Shown: in pieces, positions 1 to 8,879 of the stretch
How positions within the stretch are numbered: position 1 is the stretch's first letter
How the letters are laid out: every line of letters starts with the position of its first letter
Assembly: GCA_036401375.1 (NCBI GenBank)
Contig: DASWVB010000039.1
Coordinates: 1-48,340 of the forward strand
DNA: 48,340 nucleotides
Reading direction: 5' to 3'
Source of the DNA: DASWUZ01 sp036401375
GTDB lineage: Bacteria > Acidobacteriota > Terriglobia > Terriglobales > Acidobacteriaceae
Translations under genes and position numbers: made by a program
The notes under the pieces: generated by a model
The model's input: the letters and a program-made list of their open reading frames with translations, nothing else
Database searches by the model: none
What the model was told of the DNA's origin: nothing

Positions 1-1958
1 AAGTAGCCCTCCATCAGCCAGAAGGCCTCAGCGAGGAGCAGCGTCCCAGGCACCTCAGCGGCGACACGATCGACCACCTCGCGCCAGAACTCGTTCGGCA
101 TTACCGCATTGAACTCCGCATCGGTCATGCTGTATTCGGCCCGCGAAGGGATGGCGCCGCTCGCGTCGGGTCCGGGAAACCAGAGCCGGTGGAAGTGCCG
201 CTTGGCGAGCGTCATGGCTGCGTCAAAGCGAATCACGGGAAACATCCGCGCCACCCGCAGGATGGTCCGGATCACCTGCTCCCGGACGGAGGGGTTCAGG
301 TAATCGAGCTGCGCCGTATCGTTCCACGGAAAGCTGGTGCCGTCGTTGCCGTGGTAGATGTAGCGAGTCTCCCCACTCTGCCGATCAACGCGGCGAAAGA
401 CCACGGCGGCGTCAGTCTGTTCGTAGTAGTGCCGCTCGATCTTGATCTCGACCCGCGGGTCCGAGGAGAGGTCCGGCCCGTCGAAGTTGTACGCCGGGTA
501 AGGCGAATCCTGCCGCGACAGAAACCACTCCGGATGCTCGACCACCCACGGCGAGTCGATCCCCATATGGTTCGCGACCATGTCGCTGGCCAGACGTATG
601 CCTCGCCGGTAGCAGCGGTCCCGCAGGTCGATGTAGGCCCGCTCCCCACCGAGGTCCTCTGCGATCTGATAGTCGTAGAGGGAGTAGGCGGAAGCTACGG
701 CATCGGCATTGCCGCACAGCTGCTTGATCGTCTTCGAGGCTCGGCTGCGCTCCCACACCCCGATCAGCCACAGCGAATTCATGCCGCGGCGGGGCAGGGT
801 ATCGAGCTCTTCGTCCGGGATATGGTCGAGCCGGATAATCTCGCGGCCATACTGCTTGCTGAGCTGAGCCAGCCATACGTAGGTGCTCTTGGCGAGCAGC
901 ACGGCGGTGGGCATCCAGGCCACGTCCGGGCTGAACTTCTCATACTCCGGCGGCGCTCCGCCTGCCGGGTCGCGTGAGTCAGGCGACCAATGCGTCCAAT
1001 CCTCGTGATGGCCGCGGGCGCGGTCGGCGTCTGAGGGCGGGTGAAACTTCGCCCAGATCGCTACCTCCTCTTCATGCAGGATGGCCGCAGCCACGCCGAG
1101 CCCGTGCTGCAGCTTGTCCCCAAGCAGCGGCTTCCAGATCCGGCGAATGTGAGCGAGCTGCTGGGTCAGCGAACCTGGAGCAGCAAGCGCCGGCGCCCGC
1201 AGCACATCCAGGATCGTTACCGGACCCTCGAGCAGGGTCTTCTTCCCCGGTAGGGCGACGGGTGTTGTCTCGGCGCCGGCTCCGTCGTCTGCTGCGCGGC
1301 GGATCGCCGGCTCCTTCGGCACTGCTCCGGCAGCGTCTCCCACATCAGCCGCCCCATCCGCTTCGAGGTCGACAACGAGCAGCGGCCGGGTCGCAAAGAA
1401 CTGGGGGAGCAGGTCGACGACCTTTAGATACGCTGTCCGCTGCGCGAGATCACTCTCTTCAAACAGCTCAGCAAAGGGCTCGAAGGCCGGGTTGCGGTTC
1501 GACAACCAGAGCAGCATCAGCTCTTCGAGCGCCGCGGCCCGGTTCGGCTGCCCATCGATCGCGCCTTCGAGCCACTCGGCGGGGCTCTCGATGCCGCGAT
1601 AGACGTCCACGCCGGGAAAGTGCTCCACAAACTTGAGCAGCAGCTTGTCCAGATTCTCAGCGCCAACCTGACCTGAGAACCAGGCTAGAGCGTCCGTCAT
1701 CACGTTCGGATCGAACTGCTCGCGGTAGCGCGCGAGCACCGCGTGTGTGGCCTCGTCGATCAGCCCCATGCTGTAGAGGGCTCCGGCGTGCACGGCGCGC
1801 TCCGGATGGGCCTCTGCCTGCCGCACCTGGTTCATACGATGGGCAAACTCGCGGCTGGCGGGCAGGTCGGCGAAGACCACGTTTCCGGTCAGCGAGAAGA
1901 GCGTGTCGCCGAACTGGTAGCGGTCCCGCGCCTGCCGCGATATGTGAAATTCCATCAT
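1..1958 (-). CDS. GH13 alpha-amylase-family protein, C-terminal end beyond the window
   Basis: The reading frame is open from an ATG at 1958 (an ATG at 1955 is the alternative; GGAG lies 12 nt upstream) to the window edge, giving 652 codons with the end missing. GH13 signatures lie late in the protein: region I D-M-V-A-N-H (D459 to H464), region II R-F-D-A-A with the predicted nucleophile D579, and the predicted acid/base E644 in L-A-E-A-F-W. The final catalytic Asp lies off the window. The family acts on alpha-glucosidic bonds; the actual substrate cannot be read here. No secretion signal is visible. About 380 residues precede the barrel and I recognise no domain in them, so this is a large, unusual GH13 enzyme. 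The start lies 56 bp after the end of cca on the same strand, so the two are probably co-transcribed. Confidence 0.85.
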   Translation of the reverse strand, partial: MMEFHISRQARDRYQFGDTLFSLTGNVVFADLPASREFAHRMNQVRQAEAHPERAVHAGALYSMGLIDEATHAVLARYREQFDPNVMTDALAWFSGQVGAENLDKLLLKFVEHFPGVDVYRGIESPAEWLEGAIDGQPNRAAALEELMLLWLSNRNPAFEPFAELFEESDLAQRTAYLKVVDLLPQFFATRPLLVVDLEADGAADVGDAAGAVPKEPAIRRAADDGAGAETTPVALPGKKTLLEGPVTILDVLRAPALAAPGSLTQQLAHIRRIWKPLLGDKLQHGLGVAAAILHEEEVAIWAKFHPPSDADRARGHHEDWTHWSPDSRDPAGGAPPEYEKFSPDVAWMPTAVLLAKSTYVWLAQLSKQYGREIIRLDHIPDEELDTLPRRGMNSLWLIGVWERSRASKTIKQLCGNADAVASAYSLYDYQIAEDLGGERAYIDLRDRCYRRGIRLASDMVANHMGIDSPWVVEHPEWFLSRQDSPYPAYNFDGPDLSSDPRVEIKIERHYYEQTDAAVVFRRVDRQSGETRYIYHGNDGTSFPWNDTAQLDYLNPSVREQVIRTILRVARMFPVIRFDAAMTLAKRHFHRLWFPGPDASGAIPSRAEYSMTDAEFNAVMPNEFWREVVDRVAAEVPGTLLLAEAFWLMEGY

Positions 1959-2014
1959 CTACGATCGGTCTCCAGTGCACTTCTCCAGGGAAGTTCTTAC
2001 TGCTGAGTAGGATG

Positions 2015-3568
2015 CTACAGCGAAGGGGCCGGCTCCGGCGGCGGGCTGATCTGCTGACGCGAAGCAATCGGGGCAAACGCCTTAGCGATCAGCGCCAGAC
2101 CCTCTTCGCGGGAGTGGATACGACCCTCGAGCTGGGCGTCCTCCGCCGCCGCGAGCATCTGCTTGAACTCCGGACCGGGCTTGTAACCGGCAGCAATCAG
2201 ATCCTGCCCCGTGACCAGCAGCCGGGGCCGCACCTGCTCCGGCGGCACCGTCTCGTAGTGCTGCTTCGCAAAATGGTAGAGCGTCAGATCGCCGAAGCTC
2301 GACAGCACGTCCATGCGATGCAGCGCCAGGTGCTCTTCAAATTTGGGCAGCCGAAGGAAGCGCTTGAGGGTCGACTCCTTCATCCTGCCAACGTCCCCGA
2401 AGCGCATATGGTTCTGCACCAGCGAGAGTATCTGATCGGTGTCCTCATTCGAGAAGCGCAGCCGCTTCAGGATCGCCTCGGCCATCCGCACCCCGACCTC
2501 CACATGGCCGTTGAAGCGGATGCGGTCCGAGGCGCGCTCAAAGGTGGCAGGCTTGCCTGCGTCGTGCAGCAGCGCTCCCCAGGCAAGGGTCGCCGGCACA
2601 CCGGGCTCGAGCTTTTCGAGCAGCAGCATAGTGTGCAGGAAGACGTCGCCCTCGGGATGAAATTCCGGCGGCTGGTCGACGCCCTTCATGCGCGAGATCT
2701 CGGGCAGGATCTCGACCAGCAGCCCCGTCTCATCCAGCAGCTCGAAGGCTCGCCGGGCACGGCCCTCGGTCAACATGCGGGTCACCTCGTCGCGCACGCG
2801 TTCGCTGCTTACCTGGTCGATTGCCCGTGCGTGAGCGCGGATCGCGGCTGCCGTTGCGGGCTCGATATCGAAGTCGAAGCGCGCGGCAAAGCGCACCGCC
2901 CGCAGCATCCGGAGCTTGTCCTCTGAAAACCGCTGGACAGGGTCGCCGATCGCGCGCACCAGCCCGGCGGCGAGATCGGCGCGTCCGCCGACGAAGTCGT
3001 GCACCGCAGAGGCAACCGACTCCACCGGTCCGCCGCCGAGCAGGGCCTCCGGATCGAGCAGAAGGGGATCGAGCAGCATGCCGTTGATGGTGAAGTCGCG
3101 GCGTTCGACGTCCTCCTCCGCGCTGTCAGAGAAGCGTACGCTGTCCGGACGGCGGCCATCGGAGTACGCCCCGTCGCTGCGGAAGGTCGCAACTTCCGTG
3201 GTGATCTCGTGCCCGCCAATCTCGTCAGCGACCAGCACCACGCCGAAGTGAGCGCCGACCGAGAAGGTGCGTTCGAAGAGGTCGAGCACCACCTGCGGCA
3301 GAGCGCTGGTCGCTACATCGAAATCCTGCGGGGTGCGGCCCAGCAGCAGGTCGCGCACGCATCCGCCGGCAAAGAAAGCCTCGTAGCCGCGGGAGCGCAG
3401 CCGTTCAACGATGGCCCTCGCGGCTTGCGATCGCATCGCCCCGGCAGCTTGGGACGGCATCGTCCCGGCAGCTTGGGACGGCATCGTCCCGTCCGAGTGC
3501 GCCGGTCTTGCCCCGGAGACTTCCGCCTCGCCGATCGCCGAGCCCTGCGTTGCCTTCCCTGCAGCCAT
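2015..3568 (-). CDS. cca: CCA tRNA nucleotidyltransferase / poly(A) polymerase family protein
   Basis: This is a class II nucleotidyltransferase that adds or repairs the CCA end of tRNA. It has 517 residues from an ATG preceded by GAGGCGGAG. The head domain shows GG (68-69) followed by VRD, and D-F-D-V-A-T (82-84) carries the two metal-binding aspartates. Further on is the E-R-R-D-F-T-I-N-G motif B region and an HD phosphohydrolase-type motif L-L-H-D-A-G-K near residue 335, typical of the long HD-containing form. The first roughly 55 residues are a non-conserved extension containing an M-P-S-Q-A-A-G type repeat encoded by a 24-bp tandem duplication. The start could be further in, at one of the Met residues of that repeat. 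The gene is divergent from tsaD and upstream of the GH13 gene. Confidence 0.93.
   Translation of the reverse strand: MAAGKATQGSAIGEAEVSGARPAHSDGTMPSQAAGTMPSQAAGAMRSQAARAIVERLRSRGYEAFFAGGCVRDLLLGRTPQDFDVATSALPQVVLDLFERTFSVGAHFGVVLVADEIGGHEITTEVATFRSDGAYSDGRRPDSVRFSDSAEEDVERRDFTINGMLLDPLLLDPEALLGGGPVESVASAVHDFVGGRADLAAGLVRAIGDPVQRFSEDKLRMLRAVRFAARFDFDIEPATAAAIRAHARAIDQVSSERVRDEVTRMLTEGRARRAFELLDETGLLVEILPEISRMKGVDQPPEFHPEGDVFLHTMLLLEKLEPGVPATLAWGALLHDAGKPATFERASDRIRFNGHVEVGVRMAEAILKRLRFSNEDTDQILSLVQNHMRFGDVGRMKESTLKRFLRLPKFEEHLALHRMDVLSSFGDLTLYHFAKQHYETVPPEQVRPRLLVTGQDLIAAGYKPGPEFKQMLAAAEDAQLEGRIHSREEGLALIAKAFAPIASRQQISPPPEPAPSL
3418..3489. repeat. 24-bp tandem repeat in the 5' part of cca
   Basis: Two identical 24-bp units (3442-3465 and 3466-3489) follow a degenerate third unit (about 3418-3441). 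Because 24 is divisible by three, the duplication keeps the cca frame and encodes repeated G-T-M-P-S-Q-A-A units. Confidence 0.85.
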
Positions 3569-3658
3569 GCCACTCCGCCTCGACCGCTTGCCCGCTCTAC
3601 CACTATCCCGCTCTACTACTATAAAGACGTGCCCGCGCCCCTTGAACCCGGATCGACC

Positions 3659-5053
3659 GTGGCTCGCTCGCAGTTGCCGGACGCACCGCTGGTGGCGGAG
3701 AGCGGCAACCACGGATCGGCGGGCGGAGGGATCATCCTCGGCATCGAGAGCTCTTGCGACGAGACCGCGGCCGCGGTAGTGGTCCAAGGCGTGCGCACGC
3801 TCTCAAACGTGGTCGCCTCCCAGATCGCAACTCACTCCCGCTACGGCGGCGTCGTACCCGAGCTCGCCTCCCGGGAACACCTGCGCAACATCGTTCCCGT
3901 CGTACGCGCCGCCCTCTCTGAGGCCGGAATCACGCTCAACGAGCTGGATGCTATCGCGGTGACTGAGGGCCCCGGCCTTGCTGGAGCCCTGCTGGTCGGC
4001 ATCACCTACGCCAAGTCGCTGGCCCTTGCGCTCGGCAAGCCGCTGATCGCCGTCAACCACCTTGAGGGGCACATCCACGCGGTGTTGCTCGAGCAGGCGC
4101 AGCTTGCCAGACCCACGTCTCAGAATCGAGACAAAGGGCGCCCGGCCCTCAAGCCGGAGACCGCATCCTCTCTCCAGCCCAGAGCAGAAGTGGAGGGCAC
4201 ATCTCCTCTTCAGCCCAGAGCAGAAGCGGGTGCCCCATGTCTCGCCCTGGAGTCCTGGGGTCCAGCCGCGGTTGCGAATCAGGCTCCGCTGCTGGCGCTC
4301 GTGGTCTCCGGTGGACACACCCACCTCTACCTGGCGCGATGTCATGACTCCGCAGAGGCTGGGGCATCGGGCCCACTCTGGAGCTATGAAAACGTAGGCC
4401 GCACGGTGGACGACGCGGCCGGCGAGGCCTTCGACAAAGTCGCCAAGATGCTCGGCCTCGGCTATCCCGGCGGACCGTGGATCGATGCCCTGGCGCCGCA
4501 TGGCGACGCTCGTGCCGTGCCGTTTTCCTTCTCGGAGATCAAGGCCAAGGTGCATCGGCCCGGCGGACGCGCTGCCCTGCCCCGCTTCCTCTTCTCCTTC
4601 AGCGGTATCAAGACCGCCGTGCTTCGTTACGTGGAGCTGCATGACATGAGACCCACCATAGACGCCCGGCGTAACGCGCTCGCCGCTCTGCCCTCCGCCA
4701 AAGCCCTCGAAGCCCTCGCCCTCTGCGACCGGGAGACGCTGAACCTCATCGCGTCCTTCCAGCGAGCCGTCGTAGGAGACCTGATGCGGAAGACATTCCT
4801 GGCCGCGGAGTCGCTCGGCGCCCGGGCCGTGCTCGTCTCCGGAGGCGTAGCCGCCAATCGCGAACTGCGCGTCCGCTTCACCGCCGAGGCAGCGGCGCGC
4901 AACCTGCCGATTGCCTTCCCTTCGATGGCGCTCTCGACCGATAATGCGGCGATGATCGCGGCCGCCGCGTGGCCTCGGCTGCTGGCGGGCGACTTTGCCG
5001 CGTCTGGGCTCTCTGCTGAACCCAACCTCAAACTCGGGAAGCCGGCCACCTGA
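3659..5053 (+). CDS. tsaD: tRNA N6-adenosine threonylcarbamoyltransferase TsaD
   Basis: TsaD transfers threonylcarbamoyl to A37 of ANN-decoding tRNAs. The family signatures are clear: I-L-G-I-E-S-S-C-D-E-T near the N-terminus, the metal-binding N-H-L-E-G-H-I, V-S-G-G-H-T-H, the F-S-F-S-G-I-K-T segment and V-S-G-G-V-A-A-N-R-E-L. No ATG precedes the conserved start. GTG codons at 3629 and 3659 are the candidates, and I prefer 3659 because a TATAAA at 3620-3625 would place the transcript start between them. Roughly 55-60 residues (about 149-206) are inserted between N-H-L-E-G-H and V-S-G-G-H, where other TsaD proteins have a short loop. The inserted DNA looks like a repeat element that stayed in frame. 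A HAD phosphatase gene follows after 53 bp. Confidence 0.93.
   Translation: MARSQLPDAPLVAESGNHGSAGGGIILGIESSCDETAAAVVVQGVRTLSNVVASQIATHSRYGGVVPELASREHLRNIVPVVRAALSEAGITLNELDAIAVTEGPGLAGALLVGITYAKSLALALGKPLIAVNHLEGHIHAVLLEQAQLARPTSQNRDKGRPALKPETASSLQPRAEVEGTSPLQPRAEAGAPCLALESWGPAAVANQAPLLALVVSGGHTHLYLARCHDSAEAGASGPLWSYENVGRTVDDAAGEAFDKVAKMLGLGYPGGPWIDALAPHGDARAVPFSFSEIKAKVHRPGGRAALPRFLFSFSGIKTAVLRYVELHDMRPTIDARRNALAALPSAKALEALALCDRETLNLIASFQRAVVGDLMRKTFLAAESLGARAVLVSGGVAANRELRVRFTAEAAARNLPIAFPSMALSTDNAAMIAAAAWPRLLAGDFAASGLSAEPNLKLGKPAT
4117..4244. repeat. REP/MITE-like element inserted in frame in tsaD
   Basis: GTCTC-agaatc-GAGAC (4117-4132) forms a small palindrome. The 16-mer at 4128-4143 (GAGACAAAGGGCGCCC) is matched in inverted orientation by GGGTGCCCCATGTCTC at 4228-4243, allowing three mismatches. 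Between them CAGCCCAGAGCAGAAG occurs twice (4175-4190 and 4211-4226). The segment coincides with the non-conserved insertion in TsaD. I infer a small dispersed repeat; no second copy occurs in this window. Confidence 0.5.
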
Positions 5054-5106
5054 GGCGAACGCGAGGCAACCCGCTTCAACCCCGCCAGATCGGTGACACT
5101 AGAGAG

Positions 5107-5805
5107 ATGACGAACAAGCTGGCCGTAGTCTTTGACCTGGATGGAACGCTGACCGATTCAAAGCCCGGCGTGGTGAACTGCCTGCGCAAAGCACTGACCG
5201 CCTCTGGGACTCCGTGGGACGGCCCGCTGGACTGGTTCATCGGGCCGCCCATCCAGCAGTCGATCGTCCGGCTCATGCCGGACGGCGATGACGCAGCTCG
5301 TTCCGTTCTGATCAGGCACTACCGCGAGTGTTACGACCGGACCGGCTGGGCCGACAACGCCGTCTATGCAGGAGTTCCGGAGCTGCTGCAGACGCTCCGG
5401 GCTCGGGGCAACCGGCTCTTCCTCTGTACTTCAAAGCCGGAGCGGTTCACCCTCCGCATCCTGGAGAAGTTCGCCCTCGATCAATACTTTATTTCGGTCT
5501 ATTCAGACCGTGAGCAGAAGCCGCACAGCAAGGTGGATCTGCTGGCGAATCTGCTCGAGGAGCAGGGCCTTAACCCGGCTGCAGCGGTGATGGTGGGTGA
5601 CCGCCACTTCGACATTGAAGCGGCGACCATCAACGGCCTGCATAGCATTGCCGTGACCTACGGCTACGGCTCGGCCGGGGAGTTGGAAGAGGCGCGCCCG
5701 ACGGCCATCTGCTCCACTCCCCTCGAGGTGCTCTCGGCCATCGACAGCGCCTGGGGAGCTGCTCAGGCGAAGCCCGCGTTCACCGCAGGCGAAGCGGGCG
5801 CCTGA
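5107..5805 (+). CDS. HAD-superfamily hydrolase, phosphoglycolate phosphatase-like
   Basis: A 232-residue HAD phosphatase with all four motifs visible: D10-L-D12-G-T (nucleophile and acid/base), C-T-S-K-P (motif II Ser), the K of Q-K-P-H-S-K and the acidic motif V-G-D-R-H-F-D. The helical cap inserted between motifs I and II is the C1 type of Gph/PpaX-like enzymes. Typical substrates are phosphoglycolate, pyrophosphate or sugar phosphates, and the sequence does not decide among them. The start ATG follows AGAGAG. The gene runs in the same direction as tsaD 53 bp upstream and may share its transcript. The last dozen residues are an A/G-rich tail. Confidence 0.88.
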   Translation: MTNKLAVVFDLDGTLTDSKPGVVNCLRKALTASGTPWDGPLDWFIGPPIQQSIVRLMPDGDDAARSVLIRHYRECYDRTGWADNAVYAGVPELLQTLRARGNRLFLCTSKPERFTLRILEKFALDQYFISVYSDREQKPHSKVDLLANLLEEQGLNPAAAVMVGDRHFDIEAATINGLHSIAVTYGYGSAGELEEARPTAICSTPLEVLSAIDSAWGAAQAKPAFTAGEAGA

Positions 5806-5890
5806 TACATCTGCAGCTGCCGCAGGCCCTCTCGGCCGGGTGGAGCGGCGCGCACGCAGCTCAGTTACGGTGCAGGCTGGTCAGCGCAGG

Positions 5891-5935
5891 CCGGGGTCAG
5901 TGCAGCCGGGGTCAGTGCAGCCGGGGTCAGTGAAG
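5891..5935. repeat. 15-bp tandem repeat (3 copies) at the aminotransferase stop codon
   Basis: Three consecutive copies of CCGGGGTCAGTGCAG (5891-5905, 5906-5920, 5921-5935; the last has one change), with a degenerate copy just before. The aminotransferase stop codon at 5927-5929 lies in one copy, so each copy repeats an in-frame TGA on the minus strand. Confidence 0.9.
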
Positions 5936-7405
5936 ACCCTGGGCATGCTCCGCCTCGACCTGAAGGATGCAGCTTTCCAGGATGTTGAGGGCGATCGTGC
6001 CCTCGATCTCATTCAACACCAGGGGAGGCGAGAGTCGCAGAGTACTCTCCCCGCAGCCCAGGATCAGCAGCCCCCGCTCGAAGGCCAGCTCCACAATGCG
6101 GTCGCGCCAGGTGGGCGCCGATGTCCGCGTCCGCTGGTCTTCCACAACCTCGATGCCGATCATCAGCCCGCGCCCGCGTACGTCGCCGACCATGGGGTGC
6201 AGAGCGGTCCAGGTGCGCAGCCGTTCCATCAGGAACTCGCCTTGAGTAGCCGCGTTGCCGATCGCCTCGCGCTCCAGCACCTCCATGGTGGCGAGCGCCG
6301 CGGCGATGGCAACGGGGTTGCCCCCAAAGGTGGAGGCGTGCGAACCCGGCTGCCAGTCCATGATCTCGGCGCGCGTCATACAGATGCCGAGCGGCATGCC
6401 GGACGCGATGCCCTTTGCCATGCAGACGATATCCGGCTGTACGCCCGTATGCTCGATCGCCCACCACTTCCCCGTACGTCCCGCGCCTGACTGCACCTCG
6501 TCCGCGACCAGCAGGATGCCGTGGCGATCGCAGATCCGGCGCAGCTCCTGCATGAATATAGTTGGCGCGACCACATAACCGCCCTCGCCCTGGATCGGCT
6601 CGATGAAGATCGCCGCCACCTCCTCCGGCGCGAGGATGGTGTGGAAGAGCTTTTCCTCAATGTAGCGTGCGCAGCCCAGGGCAAACTCATCCTGCGCCGC
6701 TGCATCCCCGTTCGTGCCCCGATAGACATACGGATAGCGAACGTGGGTGATCCCCGGCACCAGCGGTCCAAAGCGGCGGCGCTGCTGCGGCTTCGACGCG
6801 GTGAGCGACAGGGCGCCCATTGTCCGGCCATGAAAAGCCCCGTGAAACGCGATCACGTGGTGGCGGCGCGTATGGTACCGGGCGATCTTGAGCGCGCACT
6901 CCACCGCCTCCGCGCCCGAGTTGCCGTAGTAGAAGCGGTGCGGACCCGGCATCGGAGCGATCGTCGAGAGCCGCTCGGCGAGAGTAACCAGCCCTTCATA
7001 GTAGAAGTCGGTGCCCGACATGTGGATCAGCTCCGCAGCCTGGGCCTGAATGGCGGCGACCACCTCCGGATGACAGTGGCCCGTCGAGGTGACGGCAATC
7101 CCGGCGGCGAAGTCTAGAAAGAGGTTTCCGTCCACGTCCTCGACCCGCATGCCCCGGCCGCGCTTCGCCACCATCGGATAGGAGCGCGTATAGCTGGGCG
7201 ACATGCTTCGTTCGTCCCGCTCGACGATGGCGCGGGCCTTGGGGCCGGGCAGCCCGCCATGCAGGCGAGGACCGTACTGCCTCATCCGCTCCTCATCGAT
7301 GGCGAGGCGCGCCTGGGGGGCGGTGCTGCGACGGGCTTGAGCAGCAGCCGCAGAGGTGGAAGGGTTTAGAGTCTCGGAACTGATCAGGTGAATAGTGTTC
7401 TGCAT
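5927..7405 (-). CDS. Class III aminotransferase (4-aminobutyrate/acetylornithine aminotransferase family)
   Basis: A PLP-dependent fold type I class III aminotransferase of 492 residues. It shows the G-N-S-G-A-E-A-V-E-C cofactor-phosphate region, F-H-G-A-F-H-G-R-T, I-F-I-E-P-I-Q-G-E-G-G-Y, the V-A-D-E-V-Q-S-G cofactor-ring Asp and the Schiff-base lysine K331 in M-A-K-G-I-A-S-G. It resembles GabT-type enzymes of about 450 residues more than ArgD (about 400). GABA, acetylornithine or another omega-amino donor is possible. The start ATG follows AAAGAGGCACC. An open extension upstream to 7708 is probably only GC-rich read-through. The first 45 residues are low in conservation. Confidence 0.88.
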   Translation of the reverse strand: MQNTIHLISSETLNPSTSAAAAQARRSTAPQARLAIDEERMRQYGPRLHGGLPGPKARAIVERDERSMSPSYTRSYPMVAKRGRGMRVEDVDGNLFLDFAAGIAVTSTGHCHPEVVAAIQAQAAELIHMSGTDFYYEGLVTLAERLSTIAPMPGPHRFYYGNSGAEAVECALKIARYHTRRHHVIAFHGAFHGRTMGALSLTASKPQQRRRFGPLVPGITHVRYPYVYRGTNGDAAAQDEFALGCARYIEEKLFHTILAPEEVAAIFIEPIQGEGGYVVAPTIFMQELRRICDRHGILLVADEVQSGAGRTGKWWAIEHTGVQPDIVCMAKGIASGMPLGICMTRAEIMDWQPGSHASTFGGNPVAIAAALATMEVLEREAIGNAATQGEFLMERLRTWTALHPMVGDVRGRGLMIGIEVVEDQRTRTSAPTWRDRIVELAFERGLLILGCGESTLRLSPPLVLNEIEGTIALNILESCILQVEAEHAQGLH

Positions 7406-7857
7406 GGTGCCTCTTTCGCGCTGTCCTCGCTGGCTAAGTGCCTCGGAATTGAGCGGCACCGCGGGCCTGACAGGAGGCCTGCGATACCTGATCGGCAGAT
7501 AAGAGTGCAGCCTGTATTCGAAGTCAGGAGTTTCCCGACAGCCTCGATGCGCGCGGCTGGGAACTCCCAGAACAGGCCTGCGGCGGGAGACTAGTCGCCG
7601 GCGAAGAGGCTGGGACGCGTGCGGGAGGGCAGCACACGGAGGTGCTTTCGCGGCGACACCGAGCGCACGAAAGACCTCGCAGGGGTATTGCAGGCAATTC
7701 CGGCGCACAGTTCGGCGTACTTGGTTCGATCGCGGAAGTGTCCGTTATTGCTCATTGCAGCACCCTGTGGGGGCGAGAATAGCACGAACAGTGCATGCTG
7801 CGGACCAGCTATTCTCGTCCGGCCCCCAGAAACCTGCTGTGTAGCATGGAAGCATCC
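7406..7857. other. Intergenic region between divergent aminotransferase and EamA genes
   Basis: About 450 bp that should hold two divergent promoters. I see no RNA gene or convincing coding region. The only candidate is a 54-codon minus-strand frame at 7591-7755 beginning M-S-N-N-G-H-F, preceded by AGGGTG, which I do not recognise. Confidence 0.5.
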
Positions 7858-8859
7858 ATGCCGGAGCTGACGAAACACTCTTCCTTGAAGCTGCAAACAG
7901 GCGAGACCGGGACGACGTTGGCGCCGTGGGCAGTGCCCTTTGCCTTCGCCTGCGTCTACTTCTGCTGGGGCTCGACCTATACGGCGATCCGCATCGCCGC
8001 CCCGGTGCTGCCGCCGCTGGTGTTGACCGCCGTCCGCTTCCCTATCTCCGGCCTGCTGATGCTCGGCTACTGCCGCCTGCGCGGCATGCGCCTGATCTGG
8101 AGCGCCCGCGACATGGGGTGGCTGGCTCTGATCGGCCTTCTCATGCTGGCGCTCAACAACTTCGTGCTGGCGTGGAGTGAAAAGTCGCTGCCCAGCGGCA
8201 TGGCTGCCTTGATCGTCGCCGTGGTGCCGCTCTACGTGGCGCTGCTCGGCATCTTCTGGCCGGGTGGCGAACGGCTTCGCCTCCAGGGGTGGCTTGGACT
8301 GCTGCTCGGCTTCGCAGGCCTGGCGGCGCTCCTGTCGCCCGGCCTGCGCACCGGCATGCACGGTGATCGCCGTCAGCTGATTGCCGGCATCGTCCTGCTG
8401 CTCGGAGCGCTGCCCTGGGCCATCGGGTCGCTGCTCGGACGGCAGCTTCGTCTGCCAGCCGACCCCTTTGTGGCAGCGGGATGGCAGATGCTCTTTGCCG
8501 GCCTGATCAACGCCAGCCTGGCTACTCTTCGCGGGGACTGGAGCCGGGCGCATTGGACCCGGCCTGCTATCGGCGCGATCGCTTATCTCGTCACCTTCGG
8601 CTCGCTGGTAGGCTTCACCGCCTACGTCTGGCTGCTCAAGCACGTCCCCGTGCCCAAGGTGGCGACCTATGCATATGTCAATCCCGTAGTTGCGGTCGCA
8701 CTGGGCGCCGTGTTGCTCCATGAGCGCCTCGTGTTGACGGAGTACGTCGGCATGGTCGCAGTGATCGCGGCGGTCGCGCTGGTCACCTCTTCGGCGATCC
8801 GCAAGCCCCCGGCCGCGCGCTCCCCTGAGGCCCTCGACGCCGTCTCCATCGAGGAGTAG
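7858..8859 (+). CDS. EamA/DMT-family permease
   Basis: A drug/metabolite-transporter-type inner-membrane protein of 333 residues with about ten hydrophobic segments arranged as two EamA repeats. The W-G-S-T-Y segment of the first helix and the C-terminal A-Y-V-N-P-V-V-A-V motif are typical of RhaT/EamA exporters. The substrate is unknown. The ATG at 7858 follows GGAAG at a good distance; an in-frame ATG at 7846 is the alternative. The gene converges with the small membrane protein gene downstream. The C-terminus ends in a charged cytoplasmic tail. Confidence 0.88.
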   Translation: MPELTKHSSLKLQTGETGTTLAPWAVPFAFACVYFCWGSTYTAIRIAAPVLPPLVLTAVRFPISGLLMLGYCRLRGMRLIWSARDMGWLALIGLLMLALNNFVLAWSEKSLPSGMAALIVAVVPLYVALLGIFWPGGERLRLQGWLGLLLGFAGLAALLSPGLRTGMHGDRRQLIAGIVLLLGALPWAIGSLLGRQLRLPADPFVAAGWQMLFAGLINASLATLRGDWSRAHWTRPAIGAIAYLVTFGSLVGFTAYVWLLKHVPVPKVATYAYVNPVVAVALGAVLLHERLVLTEYVGMVAVIAAVALVTSSAIRKPPAARSPEALDAVSIEE

Positions 8860-8879
8860 CAGGCCGCTATCTTTACGGC

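Noticed and set aside
2999..3658. Upstream extension of tsaD over cca
   Set aside because: This part is the reverse complement of cca coding sequence; TsaD homology starts near 3730.
5927..7708. Extended aminotransferase start at 7708
   Set aside because: The extra 101 residues are basic and unconserved-looking, and the ATG at 7405 has a good AAAGAGG ribosome binding site.
7591..7755. 54-codon minus-strand frame beginning M-S-N-N-G-H-F upstream of the aminotransferase
   Set aside because: It has only a weak ribosome-binding-like AGGGTG and no recognisable product. It may be real but cannot be supported from sequence alone.
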